From: Bacillota bacterium
GTDB lineage: Bacteria; Bacillota; Bacilli; Paenibacillales; Paenibacillaceae
Assembly: GCA_023418755.1 (NCBI GenBank)
Contig: JAEZZE010000381.1
Location: forward strand, 1-27,082
DNA: 27,082 bases
Direction of reading: 5' to 3'
In this document: in pieces, positions 13,730 to 20,926 of the stretch
How positions within the stretch are numbered: position 1 is the stretch's first letter
Layout: each line of letters opens with the position of its first letter
Translations under genes and position numbers: made by a program
Notes under the pieces: model-generated
Told to the model about the DNA's origin: nothing
Database searches by the model: none
Seen by the model: the letters and a program-made list of their open reading frames with translations, nothing else

Positions 13730-14803
13730 TTATTCCGCTTCGACCGGAACGACGGCGCGGGCCTCGTTCGCCCGTATGACCGCCTCCAACAACAATTGAT
13801 TGCGGTAGCCGTCCTCCAGCCCGGCAAAGTCCGGGTTGGCCGGACGATCGCCGCGAATGCGCTCGGCGAACTCCGCCCACGGGTTCAACCCTTCGCTATC
13901 CGCTACGTCGATCGTCTCGGTCGCCGTCTCCCTTCCGTCCTTCGTCGGATACGTCCACACGAGCTGCCGGTCGTTCAACGTGCTGACGCGCAGCGTCCCC
14001 TTCTCGCCGAACAGCGCGACCTCGTGCTGATTGCCCGAACCGAGCGCATTGCGCGACGTCTGGAACACGCCGACGGCCCCGTCCGCGAATCGCGCGTTAA
14101 AGCAGGCGAAGTCATCGACCCGGACCGGCACGGGCTCACCCGTCCGAGGATGAGAGCGCTCCGGCACGATCGTCGCAAGCATCGCTTGAAGCTCGGCCAT
14201 GCGTCCGCCCGTCAAATATTCGGCGATGTCGATCATATGCGAACCAAGGTCCCCCAGCGTGCCCGTTCCGGTCACCGCCTCGTCGAAGCGCCACAGGAAC
14301 GGCGTATTCTTGACCGTCGAGCCCCAGTCCTGCAAATATTGCACGAACAAATGGTTGATGCGGCCCAGCCTGCCTTCGGCGACGAATTTCCTCGCATATT
14401 GGAAGGCCGGCCCGTTCCGATACGAGAAGTTGATCAGCAGCGGAATCGGGCTTCGCCGATACGCCTTCAACACCTCGCGAGCTTCGTCCAGCGTCCGCGT
14501 CAGCGGCTTCTCCGCCAGCAGAGGCTTGCCCTCCGAGATGCAGGCCAGCAAAATCGCCGCATGCGAATCGTTCGGCGTCACCGCGACGACGCCCTCCACG
14601 CCCGCATCGGCGATCAGCGCCATCGCGTCGCGATAACGCCGCTCCTCCGGCACGTTCAGCCTGCCGCCGACCTCGGCCAGCGCTTCTTCGCTGACGTCGC
14701 ACAGAGCAACGATCTTAGCGCCCTCCACCTTCCCCAACTGCTCGATATGATACCGCGCCATTCCGCCCAATCCGATAACTCCGATGTTTACTTCCCTGCT
14801 CAC
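13730..14803 (-). CDS. Gfo/Idh/MocA-family NAD(P)-dependent oxidoreductase
   Basis: A 357-residue dehydrogenase-like protein. The Rossmann dinucleotide motif is IGVIGLGGMARYH at 7-19. The catalytic-region motif is EKPLTRTLDEA (lysine of EKP near residue 97), and GTLGDLGSHMIDIAEYL carries the conserved Asp and His of the active site. The family oxidises or reduces sugars and cyclitols, sometimes their glycosides. The GTG at 14803 follows GAAGGAAGG. It is monocistronic: a TATAAT lies 38 bases upstream and a strong terminator region follows it. Proximity to the sugar transporter suggests a role in catabolism of the imported sugar; this is inference. Confidence 0.9.
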   Translation of the reverse strand: MSREVNIGVIGLGGMARYHIEQLGKVEGAKIVALCDVSEEALAEVGGRLNVPEERRYRDAMALIADAGVEGVVAVTPNDSHAAILLACISEGKPLLAEKPLTRTLDEAREVLKAYRRSPIPLLINFSYRNGPAFQYARKFVAEGRLGRINHLFVQYLQDWGSTVKNTPFLWRFDEAVTGTGTLGDLGSHMIDIAEYLTGGRMAELQAMLATIVPERSHPRTGEPVPVRVDDFACFNARFADGAVGVFQTSRNALGSGNQHEVALFGEKGTLRVSTLNDRQLVWTYPTKDGRETATETIDVADSEGLNPWAEFAERIRGDRPANPDFAGLEDGYRNQLLLEAVIRANEARAVVPVEAE

Positions 14804-14841
14804 GGCGATCGCCTTCCTTCGCTAGAAAAGGTTGAATCCTT

Positions 14842-14847
14842 ATTATA
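14842..14847 (-). promoter_or_regulatory. Possible -10 box for the oxidoreductase gene
   Basis: A perfect TATAAT on the minus strand, 38 bases before the GTG start. No good -35 hexamer lies 16-18 bases upstream. The remainder of the 14848-15034 gap shows no gene; a TTG-started 64-codon frame there begins inside the neighbouring terminator's T-run and is not believed. Confidence 0.4.
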
Positions 14848-15034
14848 AGGGTATCGCCTTATCGATTCGCAGCGCGCGGCAAAATTCCTGCAAGCCATGG
14901 CAACTTCCGAATATAAAACACGAAATCGGAACGGGAGACTCCTTCATTAGCCCGAATGCCGGATAACCTGCTATCGTCGCGCAAAAAACCCCCAAGCTGA
15001 CTCGAGATGCCCGGAAAATTCGGTTATTCTCTCG

Positions 15035-15078
15035 CAAAAAAGCCCTCCGGCCCGCGCAAACAGCGGGAACGGAAGGCT
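15035..15078 (-). terminator. Terminator of the siderophore-binding-protein gene
   Basis: On the minus strand AGCCTTCCG and downstream CGGAGGGCT form the base of a stem with further G/C pairs above it, around a TGTTT loop. It is followed by six Ts. It lies 26 bases after the stop codon at 15104. Confidence 0.8.
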
Positions 15079-15103
15079 TCCTTATCGGTACCGAAGTCGA
15101 TTT

Positions 15104-16147
15104 TTAAGGCACGAGGCTTTCCAGCACGTCCTCGACGATCTGCCGGTTGGCGATAATTCCCGTGTACAACCAGCTCGAGTCTGCGGGGTATTCGTGGACA
15201 TTGCCGTTCTTGACCGCCTTGACGCTCTGCCAGATCGGGTCTTTCAGCGCCTCCGACCCGGTTGCGGTATCGCTGTTGATCAGGAATATATGATCGGCGT
15301 CCAGCTCGGTCAAAGCCTCCATCGACACCGATTTCCAGATGCCGCCCTCGCCCTTGGAAATGCGCCCGACGAGCTCCGGCACGGCAAGTCCGAGATCCCG
15401 GTACATCACGTCGCCGCTGGACTGATTGTCGCTGACCATCCAGAACGTTTTGGATACGAGCCAGATGGCCGTCGCGGAAGGACGTTTGCCGTCGTATGCC
15501 GCGTCGATCTTCTCGCGCGCGCTCTGCAGCTCCTTGTCGTAAGCGTCCAGCACCGCTTGGGCTTCCTCGTCTTTGCCCAGCACCTCGCCGACTTTCAGCA
15601 GCGCCTTGCGCCAGTCCGCGTTCACCTCTTGGCCAAGGGCGTAGGTCGGAGCGATCTTGGCGTAGGTATCGTATTTTCCGTCGGCGATCAACATCTCGTC
15701 CCCGATCAGGATCAAGTCCGGTTCGAGGCTGGCCACCGCCTCGTAAGGAAGATCGTGCGGCACCGTCTGAACATTCGCCAGTTCCCCTTGCAAATATCCC
15801 ATAGGCGAACCGCCCACCGACCACTGCGCCACCGGAACGACGCCGAGCGCCACCAAGTAGTCTTCCAAATAAGAAGCGAGCACGCGCTGCGGCTTGGCGG
15901 GCACGACCACCTCGTGCCCCAGCGGGTCGACCAGCGTTCGCTCCGTCGGCTCGTCCTGTTGCGGCTCCTCCTCCCGAGGCGCTGCTTCTTCCTCCTGCGA
16001 AGGCGCCGCTTGCCCGGTACCGGCCGGCTCGGTCGCGGTCTCGTTCCCTGCTTTATCGTTATTGCCGCCGCAGGCCGCAAGCAGCATGACCGTCATCGCT
16101 GCGACAACCCATGCGTACAACAGTCTGTTTCTTCGTATCGAATCCAT
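15104..16147 (-). CDS. Iron-siderophore ABC substrate-binding lipoprotein
   Basis: A 347-residue FecB/FhuD-type (cluster III, PBP2-like) binding protein. Lipobox LAAC has its cysteine at residue 26, followed by a Glu/Pro/Gln/Thr-rich linker to about 70. The binding domain starts TLVDPLGHEVVVPAKPQRVLASYLEDYLVALG and contains LEPDLILIGDEM, the long connecting helix around KALLKVGEVLGKDEEAQAVLDAYDKEL, and the second lobe to DVLESLVP. ATG at 16147 follows GGGAGG. A Fur box covers the promoter, so it should be induced by iron starvation. No permease or ATPase gene follows; a terminator does. It must work with a transporter encoded elsewhere. Siderophore identity unknown. Confidence 0.92.
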   Translation of the reverse strand: MDSIRRNRLLYAWVVAAMTVMLLAACGGNNDKAGNETATEPAGTGQAAPSQEEEAAPREEEPQQDEPTERTLVDPLGHEVVVPAKPQRVLASYLEDYLVALGVVPVAQWSVGGSPMGYLQGELANVQTVPHDLPYEAVASLEPDLILIGDEMLIADGKYDTYAKIAPTYALGQEVNADWRKALLKVGEVLGKDEEAQAVLDAYDKELQSAREKIDAAYDGKRPSATAIWLVSKTFWMVSDNQSSGDVMYRDLGLAVPELVGRISKGEGGIWKSVSMEALTELDADHIFLINSDTATGSEALKDPIWQSVKAVKNGNVHEYPADSSWLYTGIIANRQIVEDVLESLVP

Positions 16148-16190
16148 TGTTCTTTATTCCTCCCGATTCCGTAAACTGCCCGACTAAGTT

Positions 16191-16209
16191 GAGATCGATT
16201 CTCATTATC
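16191..16209. promoter_or_regulatory. Fur box over the siderophore-binding-protein promoter
   Basis: On the minus strand GATAATGAGAATCGATCTC matches the 19-base Fur consensus GATAATGATAATCATTATC at 14-15 positions. GATAAT at its 5' end (16209-16204) also serves as a -10 box, with CTGATA 17 bases upstream as a -35. It is 44 bases before the ATG. Confidence 0.8.
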
Positions 16210-16247
16210 ACCAGACAGTTTTATTTTATCAGGAAGGACGCGCCCGT

Positions 16248-17894
16248 CTATGGATTAAAGTCATTCTTTTCATGCACAAAGACGCAAGGCCCCCCGCTCT
16301 CTTGTCCATGCTTCAGCAGCAGTTCCCTCTGCAGCTCCAGCTGCTTGACCATCGATAGCACGTCCGCGGAATGGAAAAGCTGCCGGTCGATAAAGTAGAT
16401 GCGGTTGCGGCGAAACGCCTCGACCTCGCTCCACGCCGGATGCCGCATGATCCGGGTAACCCATTGTTCGCTGTCGGACGTAAACGGATAGCAGACGAAC
16501 ATATGATCCGCCGCATATTCCGGCAGCTGCTCCATCTTCAGCTCGGTAATCATGCCTCTGCCCATGACGTGCCGGCGAACGATCTCCGGAGGCTCGAGCC
16601 TCATCGCCCGATACAGGTTATACCCCCCTCGGCCGTGAAACTCGCTGAACACCCAGACGCTGTCGGGACTAAGCTCATAGAGGCCGACCGTCTCGCCGGG
16701 GGCGATCACTTCGACGATTTCTTCCCGAATTCGCTTCGCCCGTTCCATGTAGCCGGACACGCAAGCTTCGGCCTCAGCTCTCTTGCCCAGCGCGTCGGCC
16801 AGGCGGCGCATCCGATCGACGGGGTCTCCGTAAGGGACGATCATCGTGGGCGCGACCGCCTGCAGCTTGCCGATGAGCTCCGGACCGAGCCACAGCGGAA
16901 CGACGATCAATTCGGGCTCCAGATCGATCACCGGCTGCACCGACGTCCGGCCTACATCCGCGACACCCCGCAGTTCCTCCCTGAGCAGGGGATGGCTGGC
17001 CAGCCCGTAAAAGTATGAGGCTCCGACCGGCTTTACGCCCAGTGCCAGCAAGCTGCCGATCAAGTCGTAGATGACGACCCGCTTCGGCTCGCGCAAATAG
17101 GCTTTCGGCGAGAAGCCCGTCTCCTGCTTGAATTTGCGGCTTAAATACAATCCGTTCGAATAGCCGACGTTGCGGGCGATCTCGTCCAGATTGCCGCGGG
17201 TGAGCAGAAGCTGCTCCTTCGACTTGCGAATGCGGATATCGGCCAAATAACCGGCGAAGCCGACGCCGGTCTCCTGTTTGAACAGACCGGAGAAGACGCG
17301 CGGATGAAAGCCGGCCAACGCCGCCATCGCGTCCCTCGTAATCTCCTCGTTGTAATGCTGCTGCAAATAAGAGATGACCGTGCGGATCGCCGTCCGGTGA
17401 TCCGGAGCCCCGGCTCGGCTCGCGGCCGCCGAACCGTTCTCGCGCAGCTGCAGCAGCAGTTCGTACAGCAGCATATCCCTGCGCATGAGCTTAACCTCGT
17501 CGACTTCCGCCGAAACGGCCAGGATGTCCCGGATAAGCTCCGCCGCCCGATAGGACGCTCCCGTCTCGATCGGCCCGTCCGCCAACCAGCGGTTCGTCCG
17601 TTCCCGGTAGACGCCTTCTTCTCCCGCCGCTTCGCTGCGGCGGACGATCAGGAAGCGAACGCAAACGACTTCGAGATGGCGCCGGTCGGCCGCCTGCATG
17701 TCCACGAGCCGATCCGGGTTGCAGAAGACGACCGTTCCCGGATTCAAAATCCACCTCTCCCCGTCGATCGACATCTGTCCCTTCCCCCCAAGCACGGCGA
17801 ACAGACGGTAGCCGTCCGTCCAGCGCCTGTCCGCTCCGTCCGCCGCTTGCAGCACGGTCCGCCATGCGTCCGTACACGTATATAATTCATCCAT
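16248..17894 (-). CDS. Btr-like AraC regulator fused to a siderophore-binding domain
   Basis: A 548-residue fusion. Residues 1-150 are a cupin-like AraC N-terminal domain (MSIDGERWILNPGTVVFCNPDRL). Residues 165-270 are a complete AraC HTH (ITRDAMAALAGFHPRVFSGLFKQETG and LDEIARNVGYSNGLYLSRKFKQETGFSPKAY). Residues 271-545 form a FecB/FhuD-like periplasmic-binding domain without signal peptide (VVIYDLIGSLLALGVKPVGAS, DLEPELIVVPLW, VWVFSEFHGRGGYNLYRAM). This is the architecture of Bacillus subtilis Btr, a cytoplasmic activator that binds the siderophore and turns on uptake genes. ATG at 17894 has GGAGG 14 bases upstream, farther than usual. It probably activates the binding-protein gene 100 bp downstream; the siderophore is unknown. 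Confidence 0.9.
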   Translation of the reverse strand: MDELYTCTDAWRTVLQAADGADRRWTDGYRLFAVLGGKGQMSIDGERWILNPGTVVFCNPDRLVDMQAADRRHLEVVCVRFLIVRRSEAAGEEGVYRERTNRWLADGPIETGASYRAAELIRDILAVSAEVDEVKLMRRDMLLYELLLQLRENGSAAASRAGAPDHRTAIRTVISYLQQHYNEEITRDAMAALAGFHPRVFSGLFKQETGVGFAGYLADIRIRKSKEQLLLTRGNLDEIARNVGYSNGLYLSRKFKQETGFSPKAYLREPKRVVIYDLIGSLLALGVKPVGASYFYGLASHPLLREELRGVADVGRTSVQPVIDLEPELIVVPLWLGPELIGKLQAVAPTMIVPYGDPVDRMRRLADALGKRAEAEACVSGYMERAKRIREEIVEVIAPGETVGLYELSPDSVWVFSEFHGRGGYNLYRAMRLEPPEIVRRHVMGRGMITELKMEQLPEYAADHMFVCYPFTSDSEQWVTRIMRHPAWSEVEAFRRNRIYFIDRQLFHSADVLSMVKQLELQRELLLKHGQESGGPCVFVHEKNDFNP

Positions 17895-17941
17895 AGGTCG
17901 TGTATCGTCCTCCGGCTTATCTTTTTTCGCGATGTACTCTC

Positions 17942-17970
17942 AGTTTACACGCATGCCGGCCGTCGGACAA
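17942..17970 (-). promoter_or_regulatory. Possible promoter of the Btr-like gene
   Basis: TTGTCC (17970-17965), 17 bases, TAAACT (17947-17942) on the minus strand, 47 bases before the ATG. Each hexamer matches the sigma-A consensus at 4 of 6 positions. No Fur box is visible here. Confidence 0.45.
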
Positions 17971-18044
17971 TCGCCCATCGCGGACTCCGTCGGTCTGCGG
18001 TTGCGGGGCTTGTCGCCGCGTTAGACGACTGACGGATTTTTTTG

Positions 18045-18078
18045 TTGCGCAATTACTGTATACGTAATATACTGTTTA
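18045..18078 (+). promoter_or_regulatory. drrAB-type promoter with TetR operator
   Basis: TTGCGC (18045-18050), 17 bases, TATACT (18068-18073). The -10 box is inside GTAATATACTGTTTA (18064-18078) and just after TGTATAC (18057-18063). Both motifs recur, inverted, upstream of the tetR gene at 20697-20722. A repressor bound here would cover the -10 box. Confidence 0.65.
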
Positions 18079-18118
18079 TTAAACACACAGTTTAAACGAA
18101 ACAGAGAGGAGCATTCGG

Positions 18119-19009
18119 ATGAACCAGCTCGCCATTGAAACGAAGGGTTTGAAAAAAAGCTTCGGCAAGCAAGTCGTGCTGAACGGAGTCGACCTGTCCG
18201 TGGCTTCCGGCAGCATCTACGCGCTGCTCGGACCGAACGGAGCCGGCAAGACGACGCTGATCTACATTCTGTCTACATTGACGGCCGCGGATGCGGGAGA
18301 GGCAAAAATAACGGGGTACGACGTCGCTGCGGAAAAAACGAAAGTCAAACATTCCATCAGCTTAACCGGCCAGTTCGCGGCCGTGGACGAAATGCTGACC
18401 GGCGAAGAAAACGTTCGGATGATCTGCCGTCTCTCCGGGCTGTCTTCCGCAGAATCGAAGGCCCGCACGGCGGAACTGCTGAAGCGGTTCGAGCTCGAAT
18501 CGGCAGGTAATAAGCGGGTCAAGTCTTATTCGGGCGGCATGCGCAGAAGGCTCGATCTCGCCGTCAGCCTTGTCGTCGAACGGCCGGTACTGTTTCTGGA
18601 CGAACCGACGACCGGTCTCGATACGATCAGCCGACAGACGTTATGGAAGATCATTCTTCAGTTGAAGGAACGGGGCATTACCGTTTTCCTGACGACGCAA
18701 TACTTGGAGGAAGCGGACCAATTGGCCGACATGATCTCGGTCATCGATGGAGGTCGGATCGTCGCTACAGGGACCCCCGCGGAGCTGAAAGCCCGAGTCG
18801 GCGAGGAAGTGATCGAGCTGCGGGATCGCAACGAGACGCTGTTGCAGACGGTGTCCACGTCCGGCACGATCTCCGACGTCCGCCAGACGCTGTCCGAGCT
18901 CGCTCCCTTGTTCCCGCCGGACACGCGCGTCAGTCTGCGCAAGCCGAGCATGGACGATGTGTTCCTGGCCCTTACATCCCAACAACGATTGGAGGAATCG
19001 GTCTCATGA
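18119..19009 (+). CDS. DrrA-like ABC exporter ATPase
   Basis: A 296-residue ATPase of the daunorubicin-resistance (DrrA) subfamily. Walker A is GPNGAGKT at 38-45, the Q-loop is TGQFAAVDEMLTGEEN (Q85), the signature is YSGGM at 137-141 followed by RRRLDLA, and Walker B is VLFLDEPTTGLD ending at 168. The H-loop region reads TTQYLEEADQLAD, and the C-terminal ~70 residues are the DrrA-type extension. ATG at 18119 follows AGAGAGGAG. The stop overlaps the permease start by ATGA, so the pair is translationally coupled. It energises export of a drug or hydrophobic compound by the partner permease. Substrate unknown. Confidence 0.93.
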   Translation: MNQLAIETKGLKKSFGKQVVLNGVDLSVASGSIYALLGPNGAGKTTLIYILSTLTAADAGEAKITGYDVAAEKTKVKHSISLTGQFAAVDEMLTGEENVRMICRLSGLSSAESKARTAELLKRFELESAGNKRVKSYSGGMRRRLDLAVSLVVERPVLFLDEPTTGLDTISRQTLWKIILQLKERGITVFLTTQYLEEADQLADMISVIDGGRIVATGTPAELKARVGEEVIELRDRNETLLQTVSTSGTISDVRQTLSELAPLFPPDTRVSLRKPSMDDVFLALTSQQRLEESVS

Positions 19010-19797
19010 ATCTCTCTTCCCGTCCGGCGCCCGCTTCGGGGTCTTTCCTCGTCGCCAACGCCGTCTTCATCGGCCGCAGCATTCGCCTAAGCCTAAGGAA
19101 CGTGGAGGCCTTGATTATGGCCGTCATGCTTCCAGTGATGCTTATGCTGCTATTCACCTACGTATTCGGCGGAGCGCTCGATCCGGGCGGCAACTATGTC
19201 AACTATGTCGTCCCGGGCATTATTCTGCTGTGCGCCGGCTTCGGATCTTCCAGCACGGCGGTCGATGTCTCCATGGACATGACAAGCGGCATTATCGACC
19301 GCTTCCGCACGATGCCGATCCACAGCATGGGCGTTGTGACCGGACATGTCGCCGCCAGTCTCGCCCGTAACTTGCTGGCCACCGCGATCGTCATCGGCGT
19401 CGCTTGTCTCGTCGGCTTTCGTCCTACCGCCGGCCCGGCGGAGTGGCTGGCGGCGCTCGGGGTCATCGTGCTGTTCATTCTCGCCTTTACTTGGTTGTTC
19501 GCCGCGATCGGATTGGTCGCGGGCAGTCCTTCCGCGGCCAGCGGCTACGGCTTCGCCCTGCTATTTCTTCCCTATTTGTCCAGCGCGTTCGTGCAAACGG
19601 AGACCATGCCGGGCTGGCTGCAAGGCGTCGCCAACCATCAGCCTATCACTCCGGTCATCGAGACGATTCGCGGTTTACTGACCGGCACGCCGATCGGCGA
19701 TCAGGCTTGGCTGGCCGTCGGCTGGTGCGCGCTTCTTATCGTCGGCTCGGTCGTCTGGTGCAGCATTTCGTTCAAACGTAAAGCTGGACGCAGATAA
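19006..19797 (+). CDS. DrrB-like ABC-2 exporter permease
   Basis: A 263-residue ABC-2 type membrane protein with six predicted helices: the first near 36-55 (ALIMAVMLPVMLMLLFTYVF), then YVVPGIILLCAGFGSSS, the central pair around NLLATAIVIGVACLVGF and ALGVIVLFILAFTWLFAAIGLV, and the last at LAVGWCALLIVGSVVW. The family box FLPYLSSAFVQTETMPGWLQ followed by NHQPITPVIETIRGLL is clear. ATG at 19006 follows TTGGAGGAA and overlaps the DrrA stop; the frame stays open far upstream but that is antisense to nothing real and within drrA. Forms the transmembrane path of the exporter. Confidence 0.93.
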   Translation: MNLSSRPAPASGSFLVANAVFIGRSIRLSLRNVEALIMAVMLPVMLMLLFTYVFGGALDPGGNYVNYVVPGIILLCAGFGSSSTAVDVSMDMTSGIIDRFRTMPIHSMGVVTGHVAASLARNLLATAIVIGVACLVGFRPTAGPAEWLAALGVIVLFILAFTWLFAAIGLVAGSPSAASGYGFALLFLPYLSSAFVQTETMPGWLQGVANHQPITPVIETIRGLLTGTPIGDQAWLAVGWCALLIVGSVVWCSISFKRKAGRR

Positions 19798-19849
19798 AAT
19801 AAAACGGCGGCGCGCATCGGCATTCACCGGGCGCACCGCCGTTTTATTT
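19798..19849. terminator. Bidirectional terminator between drrB-type and tetR genes
   Basis: AATAAAACGGCGG (19798-19810) pairs with CCGCCGTTTTATT (19836-19848). It carries A/T tracts on both sides and serves the two convergent genes; its right arm overlaps the tetR stop codon. Confidence 0.88.
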
Positions 19850-20645
19850 ATCCGTTTTTCTTATCCAAATAATGCTGAACGCCGTCTAAAATTCTCTCCA
19901 ATCCGAAATCGAAGTCGTCGCCGACCGTGCTTATCTGATCGTTCTCCCCCGCGTAGGTTCCCGACATGACGATCGGATACAGGTGAGGGTAGCTGTCCGG
20001 CTTGACGAGCTGCTTCAGCGCCGCGCTGTATTCCAGTCCGTTGAACGTATCCGGATTGGCCCCTGCCTTAAGCGCCTGGCCGAAGTCGCGGTTGATCAAT
20101 CCGACGGAGCGGCTGTAGCTGCTTAGAAGCAGCAGGATCGACATTTTCTCATGCTCGTTCAGCGGAAGGAACCGCATCGTCCCCAGCATCCAATCGACGA
20201 TCTTCAGCGTGTTCGGCATGATCGGGATCGAGGTTATCGGAATATCCCCAAACCAGGGATGCTTGACGAACACTTCTACGCACGCCCACACGTACTCCCG
20301 CATCTCGGCCCGCCAGTCTCCGTCCTTTCTCTCCGGGAGCTCGACGTCGCTTACGGAGTCGTACATCAGCATGAGAAGATCGTCCTTGCTCGCGATATAT
20401 CGGTAGAGCGACATCGTCGTATAGCCCAGGGACGACGCGACGCGGCTCATCGATACGGCGGAAAGACCCGCCTGGTCGGCCAATGCGACCGCGGCGTCCA
20501 CGATCTTCTTGACGCTGAGTTCCCCTTTCGGTCCCCGTGTCGAAGGCTTCGCCAGCCCCCACCCGAGCCTGGCGCCGTTCGGCAGCTTTTTCAACGCCTC
20601 CTCGTCCAATCCATCCCGATCGTTCCCGTTGCGTTTCCGTTCCAT
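19848..20645 (-). CDS. TetR/AcrR-family repressor of the efflux pair
   Basis: A 265-residue TetR protein with a ~40-residue basic N-terminal extension before the HTH (LSVKKIVDAAVALADQAGLSAVSMSRVASSLGYTTMSLYRYIASKDDLL, about 43-92). The C-terminal half resembles the TetR_C domain of tetracycline-type repressors. ATG at 20645 follows GGAGAG; an internal start nearer the HTH has no better site. It converges with the DrrAB-like operon. The sequence GTRATATACTGTTTA occurs in the promoter regions of both, so it probably represses the exporter and itself until the drug binds. Confidence 0.9.
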   Translation of the reverse strand: MERKRNGNDRDGLDEEALKKLPNGARLGWGLAKPSTRGPKGELSVKKIVDAAVALADQAGLSAVSMSRVASSLGYTTMSLYRYIASKDDLLMLMYDSVSDVELPERKDGDWRAEMREYVWACVEVFVKHPWFGDIPITSIPIMPNTLKIVDWMLGTMRFLPLNEHEKMSILLLLSSYSRSVGLINRDFGQALKAGANPDTFNGLEYSAALKQLVKPDSYPHLYPIVMSGTYAGENDQISTVGDDFDFGLERILDGVQHYLDKKNG

Positions 20646-20696
20646 CGTTCTCTCCTCGAAGTGTCGGCGGGCCTCGACCGAGAGCCGCGCAGTAAT

Positions 20697-20722
20697 TGTA
20701 TACGATGTAAACAGTATATCAC
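20697..20722. promoter_or_regulatory. TetR operator upstream of tetR
   Basis: Read on the minus strand, GTGATATACTGTTTA (20722-20708) is followed by GTATACA (20703-20697). The first motif matches the one in the efflux promoter at 18064-18078 in 14 of 15 bases. TATACT within it may be the -10 box of tetR; no good -35 was found. Confidence 0.65.
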
Positions 20723-20842
20723 ATTCCGCTTAAGCGAGCCCGTATTCCTGCACGGAACGATCTATCGTGCGAATGCGTCCACCGCGGTACAGTTTCGAGC
20801 GTCCTCTCGGCTCCCCATGAAGGAACTTGGCGTCCCGCTTCG

Positions 20843-20923
20843 CTATTGGGGCATTTTGGCCTTGTCCATGTATAACAAGTTCCAGCGATGGCCGTCCAGA
20901 TCGGCGAATCCCGCGCCGTATGT
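20843..20923 (-). pseudogene. C-terminal remnant of a VOC-family protein
   Basis: Directly after the stop of the gene at 20927, the same frame continues for 26 codons reading YGAGFADLDGHRWNLLYM then DKAKMPQ and a stop. This is the usual C-terminus of one glyoxalase/VOC subfamily (F-x-DLDGH-x-W-N, YMD-x-x-KMP). The remaining ~110 residues are missing and no start exists. It looks like the scar of a gene truncated when the upstream gene was inserted or rearranged. The rest of the gap 20646-20842 shows only the tetR operator. Confidence 0.6.
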
Positions 20924-20926
20924 CGA

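Noticed and set aside
13591..13779. 62-codon plus-strand frame inside the fold-back element
   Set aside because: It runs out of the element into the antisense of the oxidoreductase gene and has no ribosome binding site; no transposase motif is present.
13715..14848. Plus-strand open frame opposite the oxidoreductase gene
   Set aside because: Antisense shadow rich in Arg; the minus-strand protein has complete Rossmann and active-site motifs.
14843..15037. 64-codon minus-strand frame in the gap upstream of the oxidoreductase gene
   Set aside because: Its TTG start lies in the T-run of the terminator, it has no ribosome binding site and the sequence resembles no family.
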